From positions 62,001 through 126,000 of the forward strand of contig NZ_SJPS01000007.1 in assembly GCF_007860015.1 (NCBI RefSeq): a stretch of 64,000 nt of DNA, written 5' to 3'. How positions within the stretch are numbered: position 1 is the stretch's first letter; each line of letters opens with the position of its first letter. The notes below the pieces were generated by a model. That model saw only the letters and a program-made list of their open reading frames with translations. It ran no database searches and was not told where the DNA came from. This stretch comes from Bythopirellula polymerisocia (GTDB lineage Bacteria; Planctomycetota; Planctomycetia; Pirellulales; Lacipirellulaceae). Shown piece by piece: positions 44,278 to 52,294 of this stretch. The position numbers and the translations under genes were made by a program.

Positions 44278-45765
44278 TTACACAGGTGCCCCCTCTTCGA
44301 GCACATGGGCCGCTTCGGGGCACGCTTCTGGTACTGCAATTTCGCAGCTTTCCGGTTGTGGATGATGAATCTGTTCGATGACGCGCATCGTGCGCCATTT
44401 GCCGCCGATGAAACGGAATAAGTAAGTCACTGCCAAGATAGTGAGCCAGAAGACGATGATCACCCAACAGGCGTAGACGTCCAGATGCAATACTTCGACG
44501 GCCAGATAAGTGAGCGCTGCCAGAGTCGTGGCCATGATGAGGCTCACCCCCATGATGAAGCGGGTGTCGCCGGAGCCTTTGAGCGCTGAGACGAAAATAA
44601 TCTGCGTGGTGTCGAATGCATTGTATGCCGCCACGAAGTAGAGCAGCATCAGGGCCATCTGATAGAGTTCGGGTTGCGTTGTCCCTTTGATAAACGAAGT
44701 GAGAAACAAGTCGGGCAAAGTGACATACATCACCGTCAATAAAGCCATGTAGGCCATGCCGATCTGGTAGGTGGTCCACGTCGCACGGGCAGCCAGGTCG
44801 TCGCGGTTTTCACCCAGGTGCTGACCGACGAGGATACCAGCGCTCATGCCAAGGCCCCAGACAGGCATGAACGAAACAGTATTGATGCTGAAGGCCATGC
44901 TCGAGGCCATGGCTGGCATATCGCCGAGTCGGCCGACGAGGATTATGAAGATGGTGAAGCCGGTGATGTCTAGCAGCATTTGCATTCCACCCGGACCACC
45001 GTAGTAGATGAGGCGTCGTAAGAGAGGAAGGTCAAGTCGCCAGTTGTCGGTGTGGAAAGTAATGCGGTTAGTTTGCTGCCACATCAGGGCAAAGAAAATG
45101 AAAGGCTTTATCCAGATTCCAACGACTGTTGCCCACGCCGCACCGGCAATACCCATCTCGGGAAATCCGGCATAACCGAAGATCAGGAAGTAATCGAGCA
45201 AAAGATTGACTGCCGTGCCAATTAGATCAACGACCATAGTGACCCAGGTCATGCCTCGCCCGCTGTAGAAACAAGAGAAAGACGTGGCCAGCACCATGCC
45301 TGGTCCCCCGAGGCACAGGATTTTGAAGTAGCGAATTTCCTGTTCCGTGACTTCGGGGCGATGTTTGGCAAGGGAGAAGATCCAGGGGGCGAGTGGGATC
45401 GCTGCCAGCGCCAATGGCACTGACACGAGTGCTAGCCAGTTCCCCTGCCAGACAACTGGGCCGATTCGTTCGGGTTGTTCGTCGCCATGGTACTGTGAGA
45501 CGAAGGTGCACACATAACTACAGATGCCCAGGAAGATGCAGAACAGTGCGAACCAAAGAACCCCAGCTGAGAAGGCGGCCGTCATGGCGATCGGGGAATA
45601 ATGCGCGAGCATCGCCCGATCCACGTAAGTCATCACGGTCCACGACATTGTGGAAACGACCATGGGGAGTGCGATCTGAAGCACTTCGCGGCCACCACAT
45701 TCCCTCAGCCACCAACGTTTGTGCCACGAAAGCGATTCGGGCTGGGTGTTTGTCGAGAAAGTCAT
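44278..45765 (-). CDS. MATE-family multidrug/cation antiporter
   Basis: 495 residues, 12 membrane helices. Family features are LQIALPMVVSTMSWTVMTYV in the first helix, the QYHGDEQPERIG loop, GIAGAAWATVVGIWIKP and ALKGSGDTRFIMGVSLI. It exports drugs or metabolites against a sodium or proton gradient. It is divergent to the FAD oxidase gene and convergent with the Wzz-like gene, with 4 bases between stops. Confidence 0.93.
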   Translation of the reverse strand: MTFSTNTQPESLSWHKRWWLRECGGREVLQIALPMVVSTMSWTVMTYVDRAMLAHYSPIAMTAAFSAGVLWFALFCIFLGICSYVCTFVSQYHGDEQPERIGPVVWQGNWLALVSVPLALAAIPLAPWIFSLAKHRPEVTEQEIRYFKILCLGGPGMVLATSFSCFYSGRGMTWVTMVVDLIGTAVNLLLDYFLIFGYAGFPEMGIAGAAWATVVGIWIKPFIFFALMWQQTNRITFHTDNWRLDLPLLRRLIYYGGPGGMQMLLDITGFTIFIILVGRLGDMPAMASSMAFSINTVSFMPVWGLGMSAGILVGQHLGENRDDLAARATWTTYQIGMAYMALLTVMYVTLPDLFLTSFIKGTTQPELYQMALMLLYFVAAYNAFDTTQIIFVSALKGSGDTRFIMGVSLIMATTLAALTYLAVEVLHLDVYACWVIIVFWLTILAVTYLFRFIGGKWRTMRVIEQIHHPQPESCEIAVPEACPEAAHVLEEGAPV

Positions 45766-45896
45766 TCAGTGTGCGCCTAGTTCTGACCGCTGATATCGAG
45801 AGCCATGATTCTAGTCAAATCTCTCGGCAATAATATGGAGGCGGCTCTAAAGACTTCTAGATTGGGAAAATGGTTCGCAGGATTTCGCAGGGCCAG

Positions 45897-45925
45897 TTGA
45901 GAACCGTGATTTTGCAGTCTATGAT
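45897..45925 (+). promoter_or_regulatory. Candidate sigma-70 promoter for the FAD/Fe-S oxidase gene
   Basis: TTGAGA at 45897-45902 and TATGAT at 45920-45925 with a 17-base spacer; each box is 5/6 to consensus. It lies 50 bases ahead of the start codon. Confidence 0.5.
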
Positions 45926-45974
45926 AGTGACGTACTGACCTCTGAAACACCACTTTCAACGATTTCGTGCCTAA

Positions 45975-48941
45975 ATGTCTGTTGCCACTGCTGAGTCAAA
46001 AACTACTGCAAAGCCTCTCCCCGAAAGAGTACGAGATTATTTGGCGGAACTAGGCAAGCGCACCGGGGGCGATATTCGCTCGGATAGCTTTAGCCGAGTT
46101 CTTTATAGCACCGACGCTAGCATCTATCAGGTCATGCCACTGGCGGTGGTTTTTCCCCGTGATGTCGAGGAGTTGCAGGCCGGCGTGGAATTGGCGGCAA
46201 AACATGGCGTACCGATCCTTCCACGGACTGGTGGAAGCAGCCTGGCAGGACAGGCCGTGAACGAAGCAGTCGTTTTCGATCTCACCCGGCACTTGAATCG
46301 CCTTTTGGAAGTGAACACCGACGAGAAATGGGCTCGCGTCGAACCAGGGATGGTGCTCGATCCGCTAAACTTGCAACTCAAGCAGTACGGTTTGCAATTT
46401 GGGCCTGACCCCGCGAGCAGCAATCGCGCAGCGATTGGTGGCATCATTGGAAACAACTGCACGGGGAGCCATTCAATCGTTTATGGCATGGCAGCGGATC
46501 ACGTTCTGGAAACGGGCGTGTTCTTGAGTGACGGTAGTCGCGCTCATTTCGGCCCCCTGGAGAACGGCTCGCTCACGGCAAAAACGCAACTCAATGGATT
46601 GGAGGGAAAAATCTATCGAGAGTTGGCATCGCTAGTTGAATCGCCCAAGAATCGCGCCGTGATTCGAGACAACACCCCCAAGCATTGGCGCCGCTGTGGG
46701 GGATATAATCTTGACCGACTTGTGCCGGGTTCGGCTAGTTATATGCGGCCGCAGGATCCGCGGTTTAATCTGGCTAAGCTTCTCTGCGGCAGCGAGGGGA
46801 CGTTGGGCGTAATGCACGAGATCAAAGTGAATCTCGTAAACGTACCGGAACGGTCCACGATCGCAGTTATTCATTTCGATCAACTATACGCAGCTCTCTC
46901 AGCTGTGCCGACGATTTTAGAGACGCAGCCGACCGCGATTGAATTGCTGGATCAGATGGCAATGAAACTCTGCCGCGGCGTGCGCGAATTCGCTCGGCCC
47001 TTAAGCAACTTCGTCGAGGGGTCGCCGAATTGCGTGTTGATGACAGAATTCACCGGCACAAGCGACGAGGAACTGGCAGACAAGGTTGAGCGACTCCGAG
47101 CGCACTTGAAATCACAGGGTGTTCCCGCCACGGCCGTGACTGAAGCCAAATCACTCTCGCAACAAGCAGACGTGTGGACGGTTCGAAAGGCGGGGTTGGG
47201 TCTGTTGATGAGTATGAAGGGTGACTACAAGCCGCTCCCGTTTATTGAAGATGCAGCTGTTCCAGTAGAGCATCTAGCCGACTACGTAACACAAATCGAG
47301 GAGTTTTGCCAAGGACTTGGCAGCCAAGTGGCCTACTACGCCCACGCCAGCGCGGGTTGTTTGCATATTCGTCCTCTCTTGAATGTGAAGCAGGCCGTCG
47401 AAGTGGCGAAACTGCCCGCGATCAGCGATTTCTCGGTGAAACTTTTGAAAGGCTATGGCGGGGCGCTTTCGAGCGAACATGGCGACGGGCGGTCGCGGAG
47501 TTGGCAAAACGAAAAGTTCTATGGACCTGAGTTGTATGGTCTCTATCGCCGCGTGAAGCAGATATTTGATCCACACAATCTGCTCAACCCAGGAGACATT
47601 GTTGATGCTCCGCCAATGACTGACCATCTGCGCTATGGCGCGGAGTATCACGTTCATGTGGAGCCGGATCATGTCGACTTCTCTGAGGATCAGGGTTTCC
47701 ATCGGGCTGTGGAAATGTGCAACGGTGCGGGGATCTGTCGCAAGACGACCGGCGGGACGATGTGTCCTAGCTTCATGGTCACGCAAGAGGAAGAACATAG
47801 CACGCGGGGCCGAGCTAATCTGCTGCGGGCGGGGTTGTCGGGACTCTTGCCGACGGAGTCGCTCACAAGTGATCGGATGTACGAAGCGCTCGACCTGTGC
47901 ATCGAGTGTAAAGCGTGCAAGAGCGAATGCCCTTCGTCGGTCGATATGGCAAAGATCAAGTTCGAGTTTCTTGCTCGTTATTACGAAAAGAATGGTGTGC
48001 CACTGAGGGCACGGATGATGGCAGGGATCGCGCGGGCGAGTCGGATTTGTTCAGGACCTCTCGCGCCAGTAGTGAATGGCATCGCAGGCAATGGGCTCGT
48101 GCGAACCATGCTAGAAAAAATGCTGGGAATCTCCCGCCAGCGGCAGTTGCCCCGATTCGCCAGTGAGCCCTTTACGACTTGGTTCAAGCATCGCGGACCA
48201 CAACGGGCCACCGGCAATCAGGTCGTATTATTTAATGATACCTGGAATACTTACAATTATCCTGAAGTAAGCATCGCAGCGACCGAAGTGCTAGAGGCTG
48301 CCGGGTTTGATGTCTTGCTTCCCGGACACTTTTGCTGCGGACGGCCGATGATCTCCAAGGGAATGGTCAATCAAGCGCGGAGAGCGGCGCGGGATTGCGT
48401 GGAGAAACTTGCGCCCTTTGCCGAGCAGGGGATACCGATCGTTGGTCTGGAGCCGAGTTGTCTACTTACGCTTCGCGATGAATTGTTTGAGTTGTTACCC
48501 GACGAACCTCGAACGGCGAAGATCGCCGAGCACTCGCTGCTATTTGAAGAGTTCATCGCCAAGTTGGCGAGCGAAGGGACTTTGGATCTGAAGGTCCAAC
48601 AGGCCGTCGGCAAGGTACTGCTGCATGGGCATTGTCATCAAAAAGCACTTGTAGGAACGGGGCCTTCGAAGCAGGCGTTGGCAGCTGTTGGTGCCGAGGT
48701 TGAAGAAGTCGATTCAGGTTGCTGCGGCATGGCAGGATCGTTTGGCTACGAGGCGGAGCACTTTGATGTGTCACTGGCTATGGGAGAGCGGCGACTCTTA
48801 CCGGCAGTCCGCGCGGCGGGAGTTGACACAACCATCGTGGCCGCGGGGGTAAGTTGCCGCCAGCAGATCAAGCACGGCACGGGCCGGAGTGCGTTGCACC
48901 CAGCCGAGGCGTTGCATGGGGCGCTGTTCCCTAAACGATGA
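45975..48941 (+). CDS. FAD- and Fe-S-containing oxidase/dehydrogenase (D-lactate/glycolate type)
   Basis: 988 residues, a GlcD-GlpC fusion. The FAD domain (PCMH) has PRTGGSSLAGQAVNEAVV and DPASSNRAAIGGIIGNNCTG; its oxidase C-terminal part follows. Then a ferredoxin-like region (CNGAGICRKTTGGTMCPSF and CIECKACKSECPSSVDMAK, near 580-655) and two CCG domains (GHFCCGRPM, SGCCGMAGSFGYEAEH). Members oxidise D-2-hydroxy acids such as D-lactate and pass electrons to the quinone pool. No acid transporter lies beside it, so the substrate is not fixed by context. Confidence 0.92.
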   Translation: MSVATAESKTTAKPLPERVRDYLAELGKRTGGDIRSDSFSRVLYSTDASIYQVMPLAVVFPRDVEELQAGVELAAKHGVPILPRTGGSSLAGQAVNEAVVFDLTRHLNRLLEVNTDEKWARVEPGMVLDPLNLQLKQYGLQFGPDPASSNRAAIGGIIGNNCTGSHSIVYGMAADHVLETGVFLSDGSRAHFGPLENGSLTAKTQLNGLEGKIYRELASLVESPKNRAVIRDNTPKHWRRCGGYNLDRLVPGSASYMRPQDPRFNLAKLLCGSEGTLGVMHEIKVNLVNVPERSTIAVIHFDQLYAALSAVPTILETQPTAIELLDQMAMKLCRGVREFARPLSNFVEGSPNCVLMTEFTGTSDEELADKVERLRAHLKSQGVPATAVTEAKSLSQQADVWTVRKAGLGLLMSMKGDYKPLPFIEDAAVPVEHLADYVTQIEEFCQGLGSQVAYYAHASAGCLHIRPLLNVKQAVEVAKLPAISDFSVKLLKGYGGALSSEHGDGRSRSWQNEKFYGPELYGLYRRVKQIFDPHNLLNPGDIVDAPPMTDHLRYGAEYHVHVEPDHVDFSEDQGFHRAVEMCNGAGICRKTTGGTMCPSFMVTQEEEHSTRGRANLLRAGLSGLLPTESLTSDRMYEALDLCIECKACKSECPSSVDMAKIKFEFLARYYEKNGVPLRARMMAGIARASRICSGPLAPVVNGIAGNGLVRTMLEKMLGISRQRQLPRFASEPFTTWFKHRGPQRATGNQVVLFNDTWNTYNYPEVSIAATEVLEAAGFDVLLPGHFCCGRPMISKGMVNQARRAARDCVEKLAPFAEQGIPIVGLEPSCLLTLRDELFELLPDEPRTAKIAEHSLLFEEFIAKLASEGTLDLKVQQAVGKVLLHGHCHQKALVGTGPSKQALAAVGAEVEEVDSGCCGMAGSFGYEAEHFDVSLAMGERRLLPAVRAAGVDTTIVAAGVSCRQQIKHGTGRSALHPAEALHGALFPKR

Positions 48942-48989
48942 ATAAAGCCCCCAAGTCGAAAAATTTGCCAGGAAAATCATGGAAAATGC

Positions 48990-49018
48990 TTGCAATTGTT
49001 ATTCGGCTAGTAAATAAT
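48990..49018 (+). promoter_or_regulatory. Candidate promoter for the second PEP-CTERM gene
   Basis: TTGCAA at 48990-48995 and AATAAT at 49013-49018 are 17 bases apart. The -10 box is 5/6 to consensus. It lies about 145 bases ahead of the start, giving a long leader. Confidence 0.4.
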
Positions 49019-49163
49019 ACAACTTGTTTTGAAACCGCTTGCAGGCTCCCTCGAGCGAATGCGGCAATCTCTTCAATAGGCTGAATTCCAGCATGTGCCT
49101 TTGCGTACTAGGCTATGCAACTACTGTTGAGTTTTTACTACTTAAGAAAGGTTGGTTAGTGTA

Positions 49164-49895
49164 ATGAGAAGACTTATGATCTTTGCCATCGCTTTGGGCA
49201 TTGCATTCTCGTCGGCCGCATCTGCGGCAACGCTGTTCTATGACTTTGGCGCTAGTGCCAGAGAGACCCTGTCGCCTCTTCCAGCGGACCAGTACAACAA
49301 CATTACCATGGACACCCCAGTGGTGCTTAGCATTGTGGATTCCGTTGACTCTACTGGAGCATCGACGGGCATATCGATTGATGCAGCGGGTTTCTGGCCA
49401 GGACAGAATTCATCCGGACCAGGCGTTGCCGGTGGGGATGCAGCAGCAATTTTTGCGCCAGATGCCTACGTAGACAATGCTTTTGGCAGTGTTGCTTCTT
49501 TCGGTGGCTTCATTACGCCTGAGGCAACCGTATCACTTGGTGGTTTAGATGGCACTGGCGCAACCAGCTACGACTTCACCTTTTTCGGCTCGAGAACTGG
49601 AGCCACTGACAATCGCGAGACCAAATACGATGTGACGGGTAGTAACAACGGAATCGGTCTCCTAAATGTAACTGCCAATCTTAGCGAGGTCGTTCACGTT
49701 AATGGAATTGTCCCTACGGCAGCGGGTGATATCACAATTTTGGTTTCACCTGGACCAGCTAATAACAATGGTTCTGGTTTCTACTATCTAGGCGCTATGA
49801 GGATGGTGAGCAATCAAATCCCAGAGCCGGCAACGATTGGTCTACTGGCCTTCGCCGGTCTGGCCTTCACTATGCAGCGCCGCAGCAGATCTTAG
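49164..49895 (+). CDS. PEP-CTERM exported protein
   Basis: 243 residues. It has a signal peptide MRRLMIFAIALGIAFSSAAS, then a beta-rich body of the kind seen in secreted PEP-CTERM proteins (TLFYDFGAS, GGLDGTGATSYDFTFFGSR), and the sorting tail IPEPATIGLLAFAGLAFTMQ with RRSRS. AAGAAAGG lies about 12 bases before the ATG. No catalytic motif is visible. A 12-base hairpin follows the gene. An exosortase elsewhere in the genome should process it. Confidence 0.85.
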   Translation: MRRLMIFAIALGIAFSSAASAATLFYDFGASARETLSPLPADQYNNITMDTPVVLSIVDSVDSTGASTGISIDAAGFWPGQNSSGPGVAGGDAAAIFAPDAYVDNAFGSVASFGGFITPEATVSLGGLDGTGATSYDFTFFGSRTGATDNRETKYDVTGSNNGIGLLNVTANLSEVVHVNGIVPTAAGDITILVSPGPANNNGSGFYYLGAMRMVSNQIPEPATIGLLAFAGLAFTMQRRSRS

Positions 49896-49926
49896 TGTAA
49901 GCGGATCATGTTTCTACCTAATGTTC

Positions 49927-49958
49927 GACACGCCCTACTCAAGCGGGTAGGGCGTGTC
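49927..49958 (+). terminator. Terminator-like hairpin
   Basis: Perfect 12-base arms GACACGCCCTAC (49927-49938) and GTAGGGCGTGTC (49947-49958) with an 8-base loop, 32 bases after the PEP-CTERM stop. No strong T-run follows. Confidence 0.6.
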
Positions 49959-50011
49959 AGTCTTATGCTATGCCTCAATAAAACTCGCCTTGGTTCGAGG
50001 AGATTGAATTC

Positions 50012-50911
50012 ATGATACGAAAAAAATACAGCCTGATTCTTGCGTGTGTGACTCTGGCAGTCATCCAGTTGAGCCTGCCTGCTGCTGCAGAAGACCCCAA
50101 AGATATTCTCTGGTACGGCAATAGTTTCACCCTCGCCACGTGCTGCGGGAGCAGCGTTTCTGTTCCAAATACTTTCCGCGCAATCGCAGCATCAGCAGGA
50201 CATCCCCTTCCGCGTATGTACAACGCATCGGTGAACGGGCAGTCCTTGCAGTGGCATCTCACGACGCCCTCCCAATTAGACTACATCACAACACAAATCT
50301 CCGCCGGCGAGAATTGGGAACATGTCGTATTGCAGGATTTTTCGACAGGGCCCACTCATATTGGCAACCTACCTGAGCATCTCTCCAGTACACTGGCTTT
50401 GTATCAGGCTGTCGCAGCGCACAGTCCTCAGGTGGTGCCGGTGCTGTATGAAACATGGGCTCGCGGATATGGAAATGCTTTTTACACGGGTGTCAGCCCC
50501 TCGTTTCCCGGCGGGCCTACTCAGATGCAGCAAGAATTGCGGGACGGTTACGACCTTTCGACAGCCAACATCAACACCACGGTAGGGAGTGACATTGCTA
50601 AACTGGCACCAGCAGGAGATGCCTGGGAATTAGCAAACTTCCCAGCAGACTTCTACGGGGATGGTAGTTATCATGCTTCCAATCAGGGAACCCTGCTCAA
50701 CGCGTTAGTGTTGTACGGCACGATCTACGATGATCCAACGACGAGCGACATCAACTTGACCACCGTGTTGAACGGTTTGAAGCTTACGGCACAAGATGGG
50801 CAATACCTCACGTCCTTAGCCGATGCAGTGCTTGCGGTCCCCGAACCGTCGGCAATGGTTCTACTTGGTGTGGGGATGCTTGTCCTTGCTGGACGACGGA
50901 ATCGGATTTAA
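50012..50911 (+). CDS. PEP-CTERM protein with an SGNH-hydrolase-like domain
   Basis: 299 residues. It has a signal peptide (to about PAAAED), then ILWYGNSFTLATCCG, where the GNS of a GxS-like block could hold the nucleophile. WEHVVLQDFSTGP follows, and ADFYGDGSYHASNQGTLLNA provides the late D-x-x-H acid/base pair expected of SGNH/GDSL esterases. The tail VPEPSAMVLLGVGMLVLAG with RRN is a PEP-CTERM signal. It would be an exported esterase or acyl hydrolase (inference). GAGGAGA lies 8 bases before the ATG. The aldo/keto reductase gene follows 12 bases after the stop. Confidence 0.8.
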   Translation: MIRKKYSLILACVTLAVIQLSLPAAAEDPKDILWYGNSFTLATCCGSSVSVPNTFRAIAASAGHPLPRMYNASVNGQSLQWHLTTPSQLDYITTQISAGENWEHVVLQDFSTGPTHIGNLPEHLSSTLALYQAVAAHSPQVVPVLYETWARGYGNAFYTGVSPSFPGGPTQMQQELRDGYDLSTANINTTVGSDIAKLAPAGDAWELANFPADFYGDGSYHASNQGTLLNALVLYGTIYDDPTTSDINLTTVLNGLKLTAQDGQYLTSLADAVLAVPEPSAMVLLGVGMLVLAGRRNRI

Positions 50912-50923
50912 TGGTGCTCTAAG

Positions 50924-51919
50924 ATGCAGCATCGCAAACTAGGAAAGACGGATCTCCGTGTTTCGGAGATCGGTCTGGGTTGCTGGCAATTGGGCGGCGA
51001 TTTCGGTGCGATGGAAGATGAGCGGGCACTCGCTATTCTTCATGAAGCCACTCGACAGGGGATCACCTTCTGGGACACCGCTGATGTGTACGGGGCGGGG
51101 CTCAGCGAATCGTGCATAGGTCGTTGGTGCCAGGAGCATTGCGACCAAGCGGGAATAACACGGCCAACGATCGCAACCAAGGTCGGTCGCAGCAGCGAAC
51201 TATTTCCCGACAAGTACACCAAAGAGCGCGTTCGGGCGAGTCTCACAGGGTCCCTCGGACGGTTAGGGAGCGACTCGCTCGATCTGGTACAGTTGCACTG
51301 CGTACCCGTCGACATTATCAAACAGGGGGACATCCTCGGCTGGCTGGAAGATTTTCAGCGGGAAGGGCTGATTCGCCACTACGGAGCGAGTGTTGAAACG
51401 ATCGAAGAAGCCATGATCTGCCTCACCCAGCCAGGGATCGCTACACTGCAAATAATCTTCAACTTATTTCGACAGGATGCCATTAAGGAGTTATTTGCCG
51501 CAGCACAAGTAGCCAAAGTCGGCATCATTGTGCGACTACCCTTGGCCAGCGGTCTTTTGGGGGGCAAGATGTCGGCTAGCCAACAATTTGCGGAGGAAGA
51601 TCACCGCAACTTCAATCGCGACGGCCAATGTTTCAATGTGGGAGAAACTTTTGCGGGGCTACCCTTTGATAAGGGGATAAAGCTGGTCGAAGAACTGAGA
51701 CAGCTAGCACCGAACGACATGCCGTTGGGGCGTTTTGCCTTACGCTGGATTCTGGATCATCCGGCCGTGAGCACGATCATTGTAGGGGCCAGCCACCCAT
51801 CGCAAGTTGCTGAAAACGCGGAGGCCAGTGATGCGACACCCCTCGCGAGCGAATTGCACGAGCAACTCTCCGCGTTCTATCTAGACCAGATCCGCCCGCT
51901 TGTTCGCGGGTCGATTTAA
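50924..51919 (+). CDS. Aldo/keto reductase
   Basis: 331 residues, a TIM-barrel NADPH-dependent reductase. The N-terminus MQHRKLGKTDLRVSEIGLGC is typical. The catalytic tetrad is visible in FWDTADVYGAGLSES (Asp, Tyr), TIATKVGR (Lys) and LVQLHCVP (His). The late STIIVGASHPSQVAENAEA is the cofactor-binding region. The substrate cannot be read from sequence. It may be co-transcribed with the SGNH-like gene. Confidence 0.93.
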   Translation: MQHRKLGKTDLRVSEIGLGCWQLGGDFGAMEDERALAILHEATRQGITFWDTADVYGAGLSESCIGRWCQEHCDQAGITRPTIATKVGRSSELFPDKYTKERVRASLTGSLGRLGSDSLDLVQLHCVPVDIIKQGDILGWLEDFQREGLIRHYGASVETIEEAMICLTQPGIATLQIIFNLFRQDAIKELFAAAQVAKVGIIVRLPLASGLLGGKMSASQQFAEEDHRNFNRDGQCFNVGETFAGLPFDKGIKLVEELRQLAPNDMPLGRFALRWILDHPAVSTIIVGASHPSQVAENAEASDATPLASELHEQLSAFYLDQIRPLVRGSI

Positions 51920-51959
51920 GCAGGCGGGCTCTTTACACCACGCATCGCAAAAAGTCATC

Positions 51960-51989
51960 TTGCACTGCTTAGCCGAGGGTCGCTACAAT
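51960..51989 (+). promoter_or_regulatory. Candidate promoter for the 32-residue basic peptide
   Basis: TTGCAC at 51960-51965 and TACAAT at 51984-51989 with an 18-base spacer, 85 bases ahead of the peptide start. Confidence 0.4.
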
Positions 51990-52074
51990 CCGCGCGAAGT
52001 CGTGACAATAGAGTGTCGGGTATTGTTAACCTGGCAGTCACGCTCGCCCCGTTTCTTCAAAGGAGAAACTTTAG

Positions 52075-52173
52075 ATGGCTACGAAGCAACCACAGAAGGG
52101 CAGCGCCAAAGCCGCCGCCAAACCAGCCCCATCCCACAAGCCAGCCGCAAAGACTGCCAAAAAGGGAAAGTAA
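52075..52173 (+). CDS. Small Lys/Ala/Pro-rich peptide like a histone H1 tail
   Basis: 32 residues: MATKQPQKGSAKAAAKPAPS then HKPAAKTAKKGK. It has an excellent ribosome-binding site (AAAGGAGA, 8 bases upstream) and a promoter candidate, and is followed by a strong hairpin, so it looks like a complete gene although very short. The composition matches the tails of histone H1 and HctA-like bacterial proteins that bind DNA or RNA through repeated K-x-A-A-K units. Function is inferred from composition only; a nucleoid or ribosome-associated peptide is plausible. Confidence 0.7.
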   Translation: MATKQPQKGSAKAAAKPAPSHKPAAKTAKKGK

Positions 52174-52217
52174 TTGGCTGGTCGCAGTGAGCTTCACTGC
52201 GATAGCTTGAATGACAA

Positions 52218-52251
52218 CGGCCTCGCCTGCGGTAAAAACCGGGCGAGGCCG
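52218..52251. terminator. Hairpin between the peptide gene and the OPT gene
   Basis: Perfect 10-base arms CGGCCTCGCC (52218-52227) and GGCGAGGCCG (52242-52251), GC-rich. It lies 44 bases after the peptide stop and 43 bases from the convergent OPT stop, so it may terminate both. Confidence 0.55.
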
Positions 52252-52294
52252 CTAGCATTTCTGGGGGCCGTTGAGTTCGCTACGTCTCAAGCGG

